Positions 31,392 through 41,419 of a DNA stretch of 64,000 bases are shown here, in pieces. Source of the stretch: Pirellulales bacterium. GTDB taxonomy: Bacteria > Planctomycetota > Planctomycetia > Pirellulales > Lacipirellulaceae. Below the pieces are notes generated by a model that was not told where the DNA came from, searched no databases, and was given only the letters and a program-made list of their open reading frames with translations. The position numbers and the translations under genes were made by a program. The stretch spans positions 62,001 through 126,000 of the forward strand of contig JAKVCC010000005.1 of assembly GCA_022448265.1 (NCBI GenBank), read 5' to 3'. Numbering within the stretch: position 1 is the first letter of the stretch; each line of letters begins with the position of its first letter.

Positions 31392-32801
31392 CTAAGCCTC
31401 TATCTGATATGGCTTTCGCTGCTCGCGCTTTAACCAGGTTGCAGCTTCTGCGTCGCCGACGATTTGTTCGGTTTCGGGGTCCCACTTCAGCGGTCGGCCC
31501 AAGCGTAACGAAATGTTTGTCAGGTGGCAGGTTGTGATGGTGCGCTGCTGGATCCGCACCGGCGAAACGGGTTCCTCGCGAGTTTTTACACACTCGATGA
31601 AATTTTTCATGTGATCGGTGCTTGGGCGCACCCGCCAAGCATCTGACGGCAGGGGGTTTTCTTGGAGCTCGTCAACCGGTTTCCCGTACACGCCGCCCCG
31701 ATTAGCAAACACGCGGCCCTCGTCACCGACAAACATGATGCCGTTGCGATTGTACGACTTGATCTCCTCGGGCACATCCTTGCCGAAAAGCCACTGGATC
31801 TGTTCGGGTGTTGTTTCCTGGTGGTCGTCGACTTGGCCGTATCGCATCCGCTCATCGAGCGAGGCAAAATAGAGTAGCTCCACGCCCGTGGGAAAGAGCA
31901 TCTTGGCAAAGAATCGGTCGGGCGTGCTGTAATACTGGTTGCCTTTGGGGTTGGGGAACAGCCCCCGCGCATCGATCGACAGAGGGCCAGTGTGCTCACA
32001 GTCCATTCCCCAATGGGCGATGTCGACGTGGTGATTTCCCCAGTCAGTGATGATGCCTCCGGCATACTCGTACCACCAGCGGAAGTTTGAGTGGGTACGC
32101 TGCACGCAGTACGGATTCACGGGCGCCTGGCCTTGGTAAAGGTCCCAGTCCATGCTCTTCGGTGCGGGCGTTGTCGGATAGGGCCCGCCTTTGGTCGTAA
32201 AATAGGGCAGCGCCACCCAAACTTGCTTGAGTTTACCAATCCGCCCATTGCGAACCAATTCAATGGCCGTTTGAAAGTCTTCCATGCTGCGCTGTTGAGT
32301 GCCGACCTGCACGACGCGGCCCGTCTCTTCGACGACTCGGCGCATGATCTTGCCTTCGTCGATGGTCAAGGTCATCGGTTTTTCGGTGTAGATGTCCTTG
32401 CCCGCGCGGCACGTGTCGACACACACTGACGTGTGCCAATGGTCAGGCGTGCCGTTGATGACCGCGTCGATGTCGTCGCGCTCGAGCAGTTTACGATAGT
32501 CTCGATAGATGTCGGCCTTGCCGCCCAAAACCGCCTTGGCTCGCCCGGCCTGGCTTAGGTCGGCATCGGCGATGGCCACAAAGTCGCCAAACTTGGTGGC
32601 TAACTTGGCGTCGCCCGTGCCCTGGCCACCGGCTCCAATTAGAGCCAACCGGGGTCGATCGTTTTTGGCCGTAGTATCAGCGGCCTGTGCGCCGTGGGTT
32701 CCCGACCCGTGGAGGGCCGTGGTACCGGCCGCAAGAAGGGCCGCCGAGGCACGGACAGAAGAATCAAGGAAGTCGCGGCGGTTTACATTTTGGCGTGACA
32801 A
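31392..32801 (-). CDS. Gfo/Idh/MocA family oxidoreductase (Tat-exported), TTG start
   Basis: 469 residues from TTG at 32801, chosen because AGGAG lies six bases before it and the protein then begins with a twin-arginine leader, SRQNVNRRDFLDSSVRASAA. The open frame to 32987 adds unnatural sequence. Rossmann fold: LALIGAGGQGTGDAKLA; family motif YTEKPMTLTIDEG; middle GTQQRSMEDFQTAIELVRNG and GGIITDWGNHHVDIAHWGMD. These exported enzymes use tightly bound NAD(P) to oxidise sugars, often at C3. It precedes the DUF1080 gene on the same strand and is divergent from the membrane-bound dehydrogenase. Confidence 0.93.
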   Translation of the reverse strand: MSRQNVNRRDFLDSSVRASAALLAAGTTALHGSGTHGAQAADTTAKNDRPRLALIGAGGQGTGDAKLATKFGDFVAIADADLSQAGRAKAVLGGKADIYRDYRKLLERDDIDAVINGTPDHWHTSVCVDTCRAGKDIYTEKPMTLTIDEGKIMRRVVEETGRVVQVGTQQRSMEDFQTAIELVRNGRIGKLKQVWVALPYFTTKGGPYPTTPAPKSMDWDLYQGQAPVNPYCVQRTHSNFRWWYEYAGGIITDWGNHHVDIAHWGMDCEHTGPLSIDARGLFPNPKGNQYYSTPDRFFAKMLFPTGVELLYFASLDERMRYGQVDDHQETTPEQIQWLFGKDVPEEIKSYNRNGIMFVGDEGRVFANRGGVYGKPVDELQENPLPSDAWRVRPSTDHMKNFIECVKTREEPVSPVRIQQRTITTCHLTNISLRLGRPLKWDPETEQIVGDAEAATWLKREQRKPYQIEA

Positions 32802-32898
32802 GGTTGTCTCCTGTTGCAGTCGTATTGCGGCGAGTCTAATATCAACAGTCGGGCCGATTGGGCTCCTCTTAGGATAGGCACTCGGACAGATTGGATCA

Positions 32899-35800
32899 AT
32901 GATTGCCTCACCACATGTTTTTTGGAAACCTAGCATCGAAGCATTTTGCAACGTGAAATATCTTCTGTACATAGTCACTGCGAGCATAGCTATTGCATCG
33001 CATGCACGGGCGGCCGAACCGGTGTTGCTCGACGACCGTTTCAGGCTTCCGGAGGGTTTTCACATCTACCTCGCAGCAGAGCCAGAGCTTACCGGTGGCT
33101 CGTATGACCTGACTTTTGACGGGATGGGGCGGTTACTGGTTGCCGATGGACAGGCGGTTCGCCGACTTGCCGATAACGACAAAGACGGCGTGTTTGACAC
33201 GCAAGAGACCATCGCGGATGGCCCGTCAGTTGCGGGTCGCGGGCCGCAAGGATTGCTGGTCTACGGTGACCATCTATACGCAGTTGGCGGCGATGGAGTG
33301 CAGCTGTTCCGTGGTTACCAGGCCGGAGGGCGCCTGGCGCACGTGCGACGCCTGGGCGAGCAGTTTCATACGGGCGGCGACCACGGGGCGCACACCGTGT
33401 TGCGCGGACTTGACGGCTACGTTTATCTGGTGACAGGTGACGGTGCGGGTACGACCGGTCGCAAGCATATTACCGAGCTAAGTTCTCCTGTCCTTGAGGA
33501 GCGGTTGGCGTCGGTTTTCCGCTTGGACCCGACTGGAAAAAAGTGGGAATGCGTGGGCAGTGGAGGCCGCAATCCGCCCAGTCTCGGCATGAATTATCTG
33601 GGCGAGTTGTTCAGCCTCGACAGCGATATGGAGTTTCACGTTGATGTGCCGTTCTATCGTCCGGTTCGACTCAACCATTGGGCGACCGGTTGTGATCAGG
33701 GTTGGCAACACGTTGGCGCTTTTCCACCCTATTACGTTGACTGTCTGCCTGGGGTACTTGATGTGGGCCGCGGCTCGCCTAACTGGGGTGTGTTTTACGA
33801 GCACTCCCAGTTGCCGCAGAAATACCGCGACGCGTTTTTTGTTTGTGACTACCGCTGGAAGTCGGCTACGACGGGCCAATATGCAACCTCCGGCCGCCTA
33901 GTTGTGTTTCATCTGCGGCGAGACGGTGCCACATGGCAAGCCGAATTGTCAGAATTGGCCAGCGCAAAACCGGGCGCAACCGACGTCGACGGGAATCCAA
34001 TCAACTTTGCGCTGGTGGATGTCGAAGTCGCGCCAGACGGAAGTCTGTTTGTTACCGACCATAATCAGGGCGTCTGGCGCATTTTTTACGATCCGGCCAC
34101 GCATCCATCCATTCCAGAAATTGTTCCGGGCTGGGCACCAACGCCGCCGAGTGCAAACAAAAATGAGTTGCTGTCGGCTCTATTGAAACTCCCCCAACCG
34201 GCAGCCGAGTGGAGTCGCCTGCGCGAGGAGCAGATCAAAGCCGAGGCTGGATTTTCCATGGTCGCTGCGCTACAAAGCGCAGCGTTAGATGGGGCACGGC
34301 CGCTACGCATGCGACTTCGCGCTGTGCGACTGTTGGCACCAGGGTTTGTCAATTTACCAGCTACCTTTATCACTGAGCTTTCGTATTCGTCAGATGCCGA
34401 GATGCGCGCGCAGGCCGCTTGGTTAACCGGCGTTCGGGGCAACGCAGCGGAACACCATTTACTAGTTCGCCTGCTGGACGACCCCGACGCTTTTGTGCGG
34501 CGCCGCGCAGCCGAAGCCCTGTCGCGTTGCACGAAGCATGGCGGGGTCGAGAAACTGGTCCTGCGGCTTGGCGATACCGATCGTTACGTGCGCTATGCGG
34601 CGATGACGGCCTTGGTGCACCAGCCTACCGAAGATTGTTTTTCTGCGGCCGCAAGGCTAGAGCACCCCGCAGTCCTTAGTCGTTTGCTCGTCGCAGCACA
34701 CCTACGTAAGGAGCGGCCTGAAGTTGACGCGGCCATCGACGTAATCATGCGACTATTAAACGCCTCGGTGCCGACCGCCGAGGATGAGCTGGACCGGCTA
34801 CGCGTGCTGGCCTTGTACCGAAAGGAAATTCAAGGCCATCCGGCTTGCCGCCGGGCAGTTGCCTCGCACTTGCTCGCGAGTTTTCCGCACGACGACCCAC
34901 GCATTCGCTGGGAACAGATTCGACTGCTCGGCGCTTATCAAATTCCTGCGGCGTTTCCTGTGCTGGTTGATTACCTGCTCAACGAGCAAGAGCGAGTGAC
35001 GCAATTCCACGTTGCATCTGCCCTGGCTGAGATTCCCCGGCCGCCTGAGGGGTTTGACAAGGCCCGACGCGAGCGATTTGCCGACTGGCTCCTCTCCACG
35101 CAAACGATCTGGTTTAACGAAGTTGGCGGCAAAGGCCGGCAGTTCCCAGCGTTCTGGGCCACGGTACTCAATAAGTTAGCTGAGGTGCATGCCGACACCC
35201 TCGCAACGAGGCTCCAGCAGATGGAGCTCGATAGCCAACTAGCGCGAGCCACTTTTGCTCACCTCGATGTCAGTTCCGGCGCCGTGTCTGTGCTTATCGA
35301 AAATTATCAGAAGGTAGTAGACTTGGATGCGCGGCGCCACATCTTAAGCCTTTTAGAGGGCTTTCCTACGGCGGAGGCGGCGTCTTTTTTGACCTGCCAG
35401 ATTGCCGAGACTCGCGAGCCATCCTTACGCGAGTCGCTATTCACAGCGCTCGCCCCGATGGGGCAGTTGGTTGAACGTCCTGTCGTTTTTCTCGGTGGGC
35501 TATTTGAATTTGAGGACTCCCGTGCGATTGGAGCGTGCTCGCGCGGGCTCGTTGCCAGTCGTACGCTGCTAAGTGACATCGATGGCGGGACTGAGCTTGC
35601 CACCTCTGGCTACAAGGGTGAGCGGGCCGTTTTTTTCCGCCTTCTCGAGTTGATGGCCCGATTGCCCGATGCCGCCAAGGAAATTGAGCAATCGCTTATC
35701 TCACTCAGTGGATACCGGCCGCCGCGAGTCCACCTTGACCCACGCTGTATCTGGTCGACTGCCGGAGAAGATAGTGGCCGTGATGCGTGGTTTGCAAAGA

Positions 35801-36771
35801 CGTTCGACATCGACGGGATACCAGGGCGTGGCGAATTGGTCCTCGCTTGCGACAACGAGTTAAGTGCCTATGTCAACGGGAATCGAGTTGGCGGTAGCAA
35901 GGTATGGAACCAGCCACTCCACATTGATATTAGCGACGTGCTGCAAACGGGAGAGAATCTGATCGCCGTGCATGGGAAAAATGATGGCGGTCCCGCGGGG
36001 TTGATCGGGGTCGCGACCTGGTCGACCAGCGGCGGTGCGCGCGGCGGGATCGCAACCGACACCACGTGGAAGACAACGGTCAAACCGGGCCCCCATTGGC
36101 AGACCGAGGGCGCCAGCGAAAGCAACTGGCGTCAGGCGGCCGATGTTGCAGAACAACAAAAGCATACGATCGAGGCCTTTAGTGCCTTCCGAAATTCTAT
36201 AGCTGGTAACGAGTCGCTGGCCTTACAGGAACTTTGGCACAAATGGTATCTTCAGCGCTACCGAGAGCCATTTGTCGCCTCGGAGCTTCCCCAATCAGTC
36301 CAGCGTAGCGACCGCGAGATTCATGAGCTGATCGTCGGGATTGAGAAAATCGAGGGGAATGTAAATGACGGCCGCGCGCTCTACCTCAAGGCAGGCTGCT
36401 ATGCTTGTCACGGTGGACTCGAGGATCAAAAAACGACCATCTTTGGGCCGGCGCTTGGGGGCGTCACGCTGCGATTAAATCGTAGCGAACTTGCCGACGC
36501 CATTGTCTTTCCGTCCAAGCAAGTCGTCGAACGATTTAAGACAAGCGTCGTGTTGACCAGTGACGGGCAGACAGTTAGCGGATTTGTCACGGAGAAATCA
36601 GACACATTTGTGTCGATCACAGATATTGAGAATAAGGTCACGCGGCTGCCTCGCGACGAAGTCGAAAGTATCCAGCTGCAGGACGTGTCACTTATGCCGG
36701 AGCGGCTATTGAGCGGTTTTTCGGATGACCAGATTCGAGATTTATTGGCATTTTTGGCATCACTGAAATAG
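32899..36771 (+). CDS. PVC-type membrane-bound dehydrogenase with HEAT repeats and CxxCH domain
   Basis: 1290 residues. Export signal VKYLLYIVTASIAIASHARA. The N-terminal propeller (TIGR02604 type) has FDGMGRLLVADG, HTVLRGLDGYVYLVTGDG, NWGVFYEHSQLPQKYRDAFF and VAPDGSLFVTDHNQGVWRI. A HEAT-repeat region follows from about 430 to 900, then a short beta domain near 970-1080, and a C-terminal cytochrome-c-like domain with C1167-YAC-H1171 and the typical GFVTEKSDTFVSITD tail (TIGR02603). The family is thought to link extracellular oxidation to electron transfer; substrate unknown. ATG 32899 is used; GTG at 32953 would start right before the signal peptide and is equally possible. Confidence 0.92.
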   Translation: MIASPHVFWKPSIEAFCNVKYLLYIVTASIAIASHARAAEPVLLDDRFRLPEGFHIYLAAEPELTGGSYDLTFDGMGRLLVADGQAVRRLADNDKDGVFDTQETIADGPSVAGRGPQGLLVYGDHLYAVGGDGVQLFRGYQAGGRLAHVRRLGEQFHTGGDHGAHTVLRGLDGYVYLVTGDGAGTTGRKHITELSSPVLEERLASVFRLDPTGKKWECVGSGGRNPPSLGMNYLGELFSLDSDMEFHVDVPFYRPVRLNHWATGCDQGWQHVGAFPPYYVDCLPGVLDVGRGSPNWGVFYEHSQLPQKYRDAFFVCDYRWKSATTGQYATSGRLVVFHLRRDGATWQAELSELASAKPGATDVDGNPINFALVDVEVAPDGSLFVTDHNQGVWRIFYDPATHPSIPEIVPGWAPTPPSANKNELLSALLKLPQPAAEWSRLREEQIKAEAGFSMVAALQSAALDGARPLRMRLRAVRLLAPGFVNLPATFITELSYSSDAEMRAQAAWLTGVRGNAAEHHLLVRLLDDPDAFVRRRAAEALSRCTKHGGVEKLVLRLGDTDRYVRYAAMTALVHQPTEDCFSAAARLEHPAVLSRLLVAAHLRKERPEVDAAIDVIMRLLNASVPTAEDELDRLRVLALYRKEIQGHPACRRAVASHLLASFPHDDPRIRWEQIRLLGAYQIPAAFPVLVDYLLNEQERVTQFHVASALAEIPRPPEGFDKARRERFADWLLSTQTIWFNEVGGKGRQFPAFWATVLNKLAEVHADTLATRLQQMELDSQLARATFAHLDVSSGAVSVLIENYQKVVDLDARRHILSLLEGFPTAEAASFLTCQIAETREPSLRESLFTALAPMGQLVERPVVFLGGLFEFEDSRAIGACSRGLVASRTLLSDIDGGTELATSGYKGERAVFFRLLELMARLPDAAKEIEQSLISLSGYRPPRVHLDPRCIWSTAGEDSGRDAWFAKTFDIDGIPGRGELVLACDNELSAYVNGNRVGGSKVWNQPLHIDISDVLQTGENLIAVHGKNDGGPAGLIGVATWSTSGGARGGIATDTTWKTTVKPGPHWQTEGASESNWRQAADVAEQQKHTIEAFSAFRNSIAGNESLALQELWHKWYLQRYREPFVASELPQSVQRSDREIHELIVGIEKIEGNVNDGRALYLKAGCYACHGGLEDQKTTIFGPALGGVTLRLNRSELADAIVFPSKQVVERFKTSVVLTSDGQTVSGFVTEKSDTFVSITDIENKVTRLPRDEVESIQLQDVSLMPERLLSGFSDDQIRDLLAFLASLK

Positions 36772-37187
36772 CGAACGATCTCGATGAATCCGCTGATTGC
36801 GCCCCGTGAGACTTTCTGCCGGAGTCCGCGCGAACTGCTGTAGAACGCGATTGCCAATGCGGACCAGCTTAACCACGTGGCGGGCAATAATCGTCTGGCA
36901 AGCGAGACAATTGACTACAATGTGGCTGCACGTGTCATTCGCGAGCATTCGGAAAAAACCAGTGAATTTGCCTTCATTCAGTATAGAATTTGGAGGACAA
37001 ATTCGCACATTATTTGCACCCTGTTGTTAAACCAAGAATTTTTTGCTCACGTCGGGGTTGTTGAAAGGACTCTGCTAATCCATTTCTGTCTAGCACTATT
37101 CGTAGCACCGGGCCGGTCGTTGTGCGATCAACGAACTTCTCAATATTTCCAATAGAAAAAATTTCCCAAGAATATAGGAGCAAACAC
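36772..37187. other. Gene-free interval
   Basis: About 415 nt with no supported gene. Short frames are present on both strands but have no ribosome sites. AGGAG at its right end serves the following DUF1080 gene. Confidence 0.4.
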
Positions 37188-38177
37188 ATGCGCACACCCC
37201 ATCAAATCTTTCTGGGGATCTGTCCAATTCTAGTTCTGGCGTCTGTGGCCAATGCGGCAGACTCTAAAGCGGTTGTTATTACGGACTCCAATCGGGACGG
37301 AATCGACTTTGGAGTGCAAGGTGAATATTTGGGAGAAGCGGAGTCCTGTGGGATCCGTCAATCGGTTGGTGCACAACTGATTGCCCTGGGCGGCGGCAAG
37401 TTTCGAGCCGTTCTCTTTCCTGGCGGACTGCCAGGTGCTGGTTGGTCGCGCGGCGACGAAACGGGTGCGTGCGACTGTACGCTAACGGATGGAGTCCTGC
37501 AGTTCTTTTTTGGAGAGGCCAAAGTAGAAACACGAGATGGCAAGACGTCGATCCGCGGAGGCGCCAAGAAGAGATGTGTATTTGACAGTGTGACACGGGA
37601 GAGTTTAACGCTGGGCGCTAAACCACCCGAGGGTGCTGTGGTGCTATTCGACGGAACGTCCTCTGAGCAATTTGAAAACAGTGAACTGGTCGATGGAAAA
37701 TATCTTGCCGCTAGCAATGTTTCGACCAAAAAACGATTTGGTGACCATTTTTTGCACCTGGAATTTCGCACACCGTTTATGCCTGATGCGCGCGGTCAGG
37801 GTCGTGGCAATAGCGGCGTATACGTGCAGAGTCGTTACGAGATTCAGGTTCTCGATTCGTTTGGCTTGGAAGGAGAAGATAACGAGTGTGGCGGCATCTA
37901 CTCGATTGCAAAACCCGCGGTAAATATGTGCTTGCCGCCCCTGTCCTGGCAAACCTACGACATCGACTTTAGAGCCGCTCGCTACGACAGCGCAGGAGAA
38001 AAAACCGCGAACGCGCGAATCACCGTAAAGCATAATGGGGTTGTCATTCACAACGACATTGAATTGCCGAGGGCCACGCCGGGCCGGCATCCTGAAGGAC
38101 CCGGGCCCGACGCCCTGTTCCTGCAGAATCACGGCAATCCAGTATTGTATCGCAATATCTGGGTGGTCGAGAAATAA
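37188..38177 (+). CDS. Secreted DUF1080 domain protein
   Basis: 329 residues from ATG at 37188, preceded by AGGAG eight bases away; the longer frame from 37122 is rejected. Signal peptide IFLGICPILVLASVANAADS. Residues about 30-150 form an N-terminal beta region (GVQGEYLGEAESCGIRQSVG, FRAVLFPGGLPGAGW) seen in planctomycete proteins. The C-terminal DUF1080 domain has AVVLFDGTSSEQFENSE, HLEFRTPFMPDARGQGRGNS, GVYVQSRYEIQVLDSFG and the final LFLQNHGNPVLYRNIWV. Concanavalin-type folds bind or cleave glycans; here a role next to the dehydrogenase at 32899 is plausible. Ends about 120 nt before the convergent glpK. Confidence 0.9.
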   Translation: MRTPHQIFLGICPILVLASVANAADSKAVVITDSNRDGIDFGVQGEYLGEAESCGIRQSVGAQLIALGGGKFRAVLFPGGLPGAGWSRGDETGACDCTLTDGVLQFFFGEAKVETRDGKTSIRGGAKKRCVFDSVTRESLTLGAKPPEGAVVLFDGTSSEQFENSELVDGKYLAASNVSTKKRFGDHFLHLEFRTPFMPDARGQGRGNSGVYVQSRYEIQVLDSFGLEGEDNECGGIYSIAKPAVNMCLPPLSWQTYDIDFRAARYDSAGEKTANARITVKHNGVVIHNDIELPRATPGRHPEGPGPDALFLQNHGNPVLYRNIWVVEK

Positions 38178-38185
38178 GCGTTGGG

Positions 38186-38218
38186 GCCGTCTGCATCCAG
38201 GGGCGGCACGGAGACGGC
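38186..38218. terminator. Possible hairpin terminator between convergent genes
   Basis: GCCGTCT at 38186-38192 and AGACGGC at 38212-38218 form a perfect 7-bp inverted repeat with a 19-nt GC-rich loop, placed between the DUF1080 stop and glpK stop. No T run follows, so this is weak. Confidence 0.3.
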
Positions 38219-38297
38219 ACGGCGCGGCAAGCTGGGCTGGTCGGCAGGTTGATTGGACAAGCGGCGATGCTTGCCATAGGAGCCTGTACAGATGTTG

Positions 38298-39809
38298 TCA
38301 CTGCGCATCCGGAGGCAACCAGCCTTTCGACCGCTCGACAGCGCGCGCCCATTGGGCCATTTTGCGTTGCCGCTCACGGGCATGGATCTTGGGTTGAAAT
38401 TCCCGGTCGAGCGCCCAGTTTTTAGATAGTTCTGTCGGGCTCTTCCAGAATCCGACCGCGAGTCCAGCAAGGTAAGCGGCGCCCAAGGCGGTGGTTTCGC
38501 ACTGGACCGGGCGCTGGACCGGCTTGCCAAGGATGTCGGCTTGAAACTGCAAGAGATCGTCGTTGACCACCGCCCCGCCATCGACGCGCAGTTGACGCAA
38601 GCGCACGCCTGAGTCAGCTTCCATGGCGGCAAGGACGTCTCGGCTTTGATAGGCCATGGATTCGATAGTGGCCCGCGCAATATGACCATCGGTTGTGCCG
38701 CGATCAATGCCGATGATAAGTCCTCTCGCGTAGGGATCCCAATGAGGCGTGCCGAGGCCGACCATGGCTGGAACAAAGTAGACGCCACCATTGTCAGGTA
38801 CGGATCGCGACAAGTTCTCGATATCGCTAGATTGTTTCAATATGTTCAGGCCGTCTCGCAACCACTGGACTGCGGCGCCACCGATGAAGACTGAACCTTC
38901 CAAGCCATAGGTGATCTTGCCATCAATTCCCCAAAGAATGGTGGTGAGCAATCCGCTTTTCGACTTTACCGGTTGGTTGCCTGTGTTGAGGAGTAGGAAG
39001 CAGCCGGTGCCATAAGTGTTTTTCGCCATCCCTGGGCGGAAACAGCCCTGACCGAATGTCGCCGCTTGCTGGTCGCCGGCGATGCCACAGATGGGCACCT
39101 CATGGCCAAATAGTTTCTTTTCGGTTCGGCCGAACTGGCCACTGGAATCTTGCACGCTTGGAAGCATCGCCCGGGGCACACGCAGGAGTTCGAGCAGCTT
39201 GTCGTCCCAGTCGAGACGATGGATGTTAAATAGCAAGGTGCGGCTGGCGTTGCTGTAATCTGTGGCGTGTACCTTACCGCCGGTGAGTCGCCACAGCAGG
39301 AAGGTGTCGATCGTGCCTGCTAGGATCTCTCCGCGGCGGGCCCGTGCATGCAATTTGTGCTTGTCGAGCAGATGCCTGATTTTTGTTCCGGAAAAGTAGG
39401 GGTCAAGCACGAGTCCTGTCTTGCTCCGAAATATCTTTTCGAGGCCTTGTTTTTTTAGTCGCGCGCACAATGGGGCTGTGATGCGGCTCTGCCAGACAAT
39501 GGCATTGTCAATTGGCGCGCCAGTGCTTCGTTCCCACAAGACGACTGTTTCACGCTGATTAGTGATGCCGATTGCGGCCAGTTGAGGTCCCGTGGCTTTT
39601 GCACTTCGCAGAACGGCGCGCGCGGTCTTTAGTTGCGATTGCCAGATCGCTTCTGGGTCATGCTCGACATGCCCGTCGCTCGGAAATATTTGTGGAAACT
39701 CTTGCTGCGATTGGGCGATGCTGTGGCCCTTACGGTCAAACAAGATGCTGCGGCTAGATGTTGTGCCCTGATCGAGGGCAAGCACAAAATTTGATACAGT
39801 CTTAGACAC
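38298..39809 (-). CDS. glpK: Glycerol kinase GlpK
   Basis: 503 residues, full length. GlpK phosphorylates glycerol with ATP to sn-glycerol 3-phosphate. FGGY-family blocks: NFVLALDQGTTSSRSILFD at the start, GITNQRETVVLWERSTGAPI, the substrate segment GTIDTFLLWRLTGG, AGDQQAATFGQGC, the GTGCFLLLNTG phosphate loop, and GLGTPHWDPYARG. The C-terminal tail is normal. It is transcribed away from glpD, with a 148-nt region between the two that holds a good promoter on the glpD side. No facilitator (glpF) is in the window. Confidence 0.97.
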   Translation of the reverse strand: MSKTVSNFVLALDQGTTSSRSILFDRKGHSIAQSQQEFPQIFPSDGHVEHDPEAIWQSQLKTARAVLRSAKATGPQLAAIGITNQRETVVLWERSTGAPIDNAIVWQSRITAPLCARLKKQGLEKIFRSKTGLVLDPYFSGTKIRHLLDKHKLHARARRGEILAGTIDTFLLWRLTGGKVHATDYSNASRTLLFNIHRLDWDDKLLELLRVPRAMLPSVQDSSGQFGRTEKKLFGHEVPICGIAGDQQAATFGQGCFRPGMAKNTYGTGCFLLLNTGNQPVKSKSGLLTTILWGIDGKITYGLEGSVFIGGAAVQWLRDGLNILKQSSDIENLSRSVPDNGGVYFVPAMVGLGTPHWDPYARGLIIGIDRGTTDGHIARATIESMAYQSRDVLAAMEADSGVRLRQLRVDGGAVVNDDLLQFQADILGKPVQRPVQCETTALGAAYLAGLAVGFWKSPTELSKNWALDREFQPKIHARERQRKMAQWARAVERSKGWLPPDAQ

Positions 39810-39849
39810 GGGCGTTGAGAGAGGTTGGCAGCAGCAACTTCGTCGTCGA

Positions 39850-39879
39850 TTGACCTTGCCGAATTTTCCGAACTATACT
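39850..39879 (+). promoter_or_regulatory. Promoter of the glycerol-3-phosphate dehydrogenase gene
   Basis: TTGACC at 39850-39855 and TATACT at 39874-39879 are 18 bp apart, close to the sigma-70 consensus. Transcription would begin near 39886, leaving a leader of about 70 nt before the TTG start at 39958. Confidence 0.6.
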
Positions 39880-39957
39880 GTGTCCGGACGCTTCAAGCAA
39901 TCGCTCTCGCCCACGGGGCTAGAAGTTTGATGGCGCCATCATTAGCCTGATAGAATA

Positions 39958-41400
39958 TTGTTGGACCGTCTGCAATCAACTCCCTGCGATATTTTGGTCA
40001 TCGGCGGCGGCATCGTCGGTGCGGGTATTGCTCGTGACGCCGCTATGCGTGGGCTGCGGACCTCGCTTATTGAGCAAAGCGATTTTGCGTCGGGAACCAG
40101 CAGTCGATCGACGCGCCTGCTGCACGGGGGCATCCGCTATCTGGCCCAAGGACAGATTGGACTAGTGCGTGAGGCTAGCAAAGAAAAATCGATTGTTCAA
40201 AAAATTGCGCCCCATTTGTGCCAACCTTTGGGATTCATCTTTCCTACACAAACGGGGACCGACTGGCCGCGATGGAAGCTGAGCATCGGCGTTAGGCTGT
40301 ACGACTTGCTGTGTGGGCGTCGTAATTTTGGGCGGAGTCGAACCTTGGGGCCGGAGGAAACGCTCGAACTAGTTCCTGGATACCAGGCAGTAGGATTGAC
40401 AGGCTCGGTTCGCTACTTCGATGGACTAACCAGCGATGCGCGATTGGTCCTCGACACACTGCGATCTGCGAATAGCCATGGCGCGACCGTACTTAACTAC
40501 GTGCAGCTTGTGGGATCAAAGCGCGCAGATCAAATCTGGGAAGCGCATCTTCTCGACAGGCGCACCGGAGAAACCCATTTGGCGCAGGCCCGATGTTTAG
40601 TCAACGCGGCTGGTCCTTGGTCAGATCGCATTCCCGGAGCCCAGACGTCACTTCGGCTGACCAAAGGTGTGCATTTGGTTATCGATCGCCGGCGACTTCC
40701 GCTTGGTGATGCGGTTGTTATCGCCCAGGGGGGGCGTATTCTCTTTGCCTTGCCCTGGGGCGAACGCGTGATTCTAGGCACCACTGATACCGACTACGAT
40801 GGGCCGCTCGACGAGCCGGTTTGTGAAGCTGGCGACATGCACTACGTACTCGATGCAATCAACAAGTACTTTCCTGCTGCACGCCTGATGCCGCAGGACG
40901 TCTTAAGCACGTGGGCGGGACTCCGCCCGCTAGTGGCCGATAAGCGAGGCAAGCCCTCGGACGTGTCCAGACGCCACCAGATCTCGATGAGTCGGCCCGG
41001 TTGGTGGGATGTCACGGGAGGGAAACTCACGACCTACCGGCGTATGGCTGAGGAAACAGTCGATTGGGTCGTCCGCCATTTGGCGGAGCGGCTGCCCCGT
41101 AGTGCGACCGCGCGCACGCCGCTACTGTCTGAGCAGGAGGCAAAATTGGCATGCGGCATACTCCCCCCAGAAGTTTCACGGGAGCTTGTCCAGCATTTTT
41201 GCCGAAACGAGTGGGCTTACCATCTAGACGACGTCATGATTCGTCGCACAAGTTGGCGCCACTATCGTGCTGATCATCTGCAAACAGCCCAGCAGGTTGC
41301 CGACTGGATGAAAAGTGAATTGAATTGGAGTGCCGAGCGGTCGAGTAACGAACTCGAGCGGTATCGAAAACTTACGAGTTCGACACTAGGCGTAGAATGA
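39958..41400 (+). CDS. glpD: FAD-dependent glycerol-3-phosphate dehydrogenase (GlpD/GlpA type), TTG start
   Basis: 480 residues. Dinucleotide-binding start DILVIGGGIVGAGIARDAAM, then the family signature FASGTSSRSTRLLHGGIRYL. RILFALPWGERVILGTTDTD and the closing GWWDVTGGKLTTYRRMAEE are conserved. The enzyme oxidises glycerol 3-phosphate to dihydroxyacetone phosphate, passing electrons to quinone at the membrane face. The C-terminal domain is somewhat shorter than in E. coli GlpD. The frame begins with TTG-TTG at 39958; no good ribosome site is seen and no in-frame ATG lies before the FAD motif. It diverges from glpK, and a strong promoter precedes it. Confidence 0.93.
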   Translation: MLDRLQSTPCDILVIGGGIVGAGIARDAAMRGLRTSLIEQSDFASGTSSRSTRLLHGGIRYLAQGQIGLVREASKEKSIVQKIAPHLCQPLGFIFPTQTGTDWPRWKLSIGVRLYDLLCGRRNFGRSRTLGPEETLELVPGYQAVGLTGSVRYFDGLTSDARLVLDTLRSANSHGATVLNYVQLVGSKRADQIWEAHLLDRRTGETHLAQARCLVNAAGPWSDRIPGAQTSLRLTKGVHLVIDRRRLPLGDAVVIAQGGRILFALPWGERVILGTTDTDYDGPLDEPVCEAGDMHYVLDAINKYFPAARLMPQDVLSTWAGLRPLVADKRGKPSDVSRRHQISMSRPGWWDVTGGKLTTYRRMAEETVDWVVRHLAERLPRSATARTPLLSEQEAKLACGILPPEVSRELVQHFCRNEWAYHLDDVMIRRTSWRHYRADHLQTAQQVADWMKSELNWSAERSSNELERYRKLTSSTLGVE

Positions 41401-41419
41401 CCCGTTGCTAGAGTGGAAG

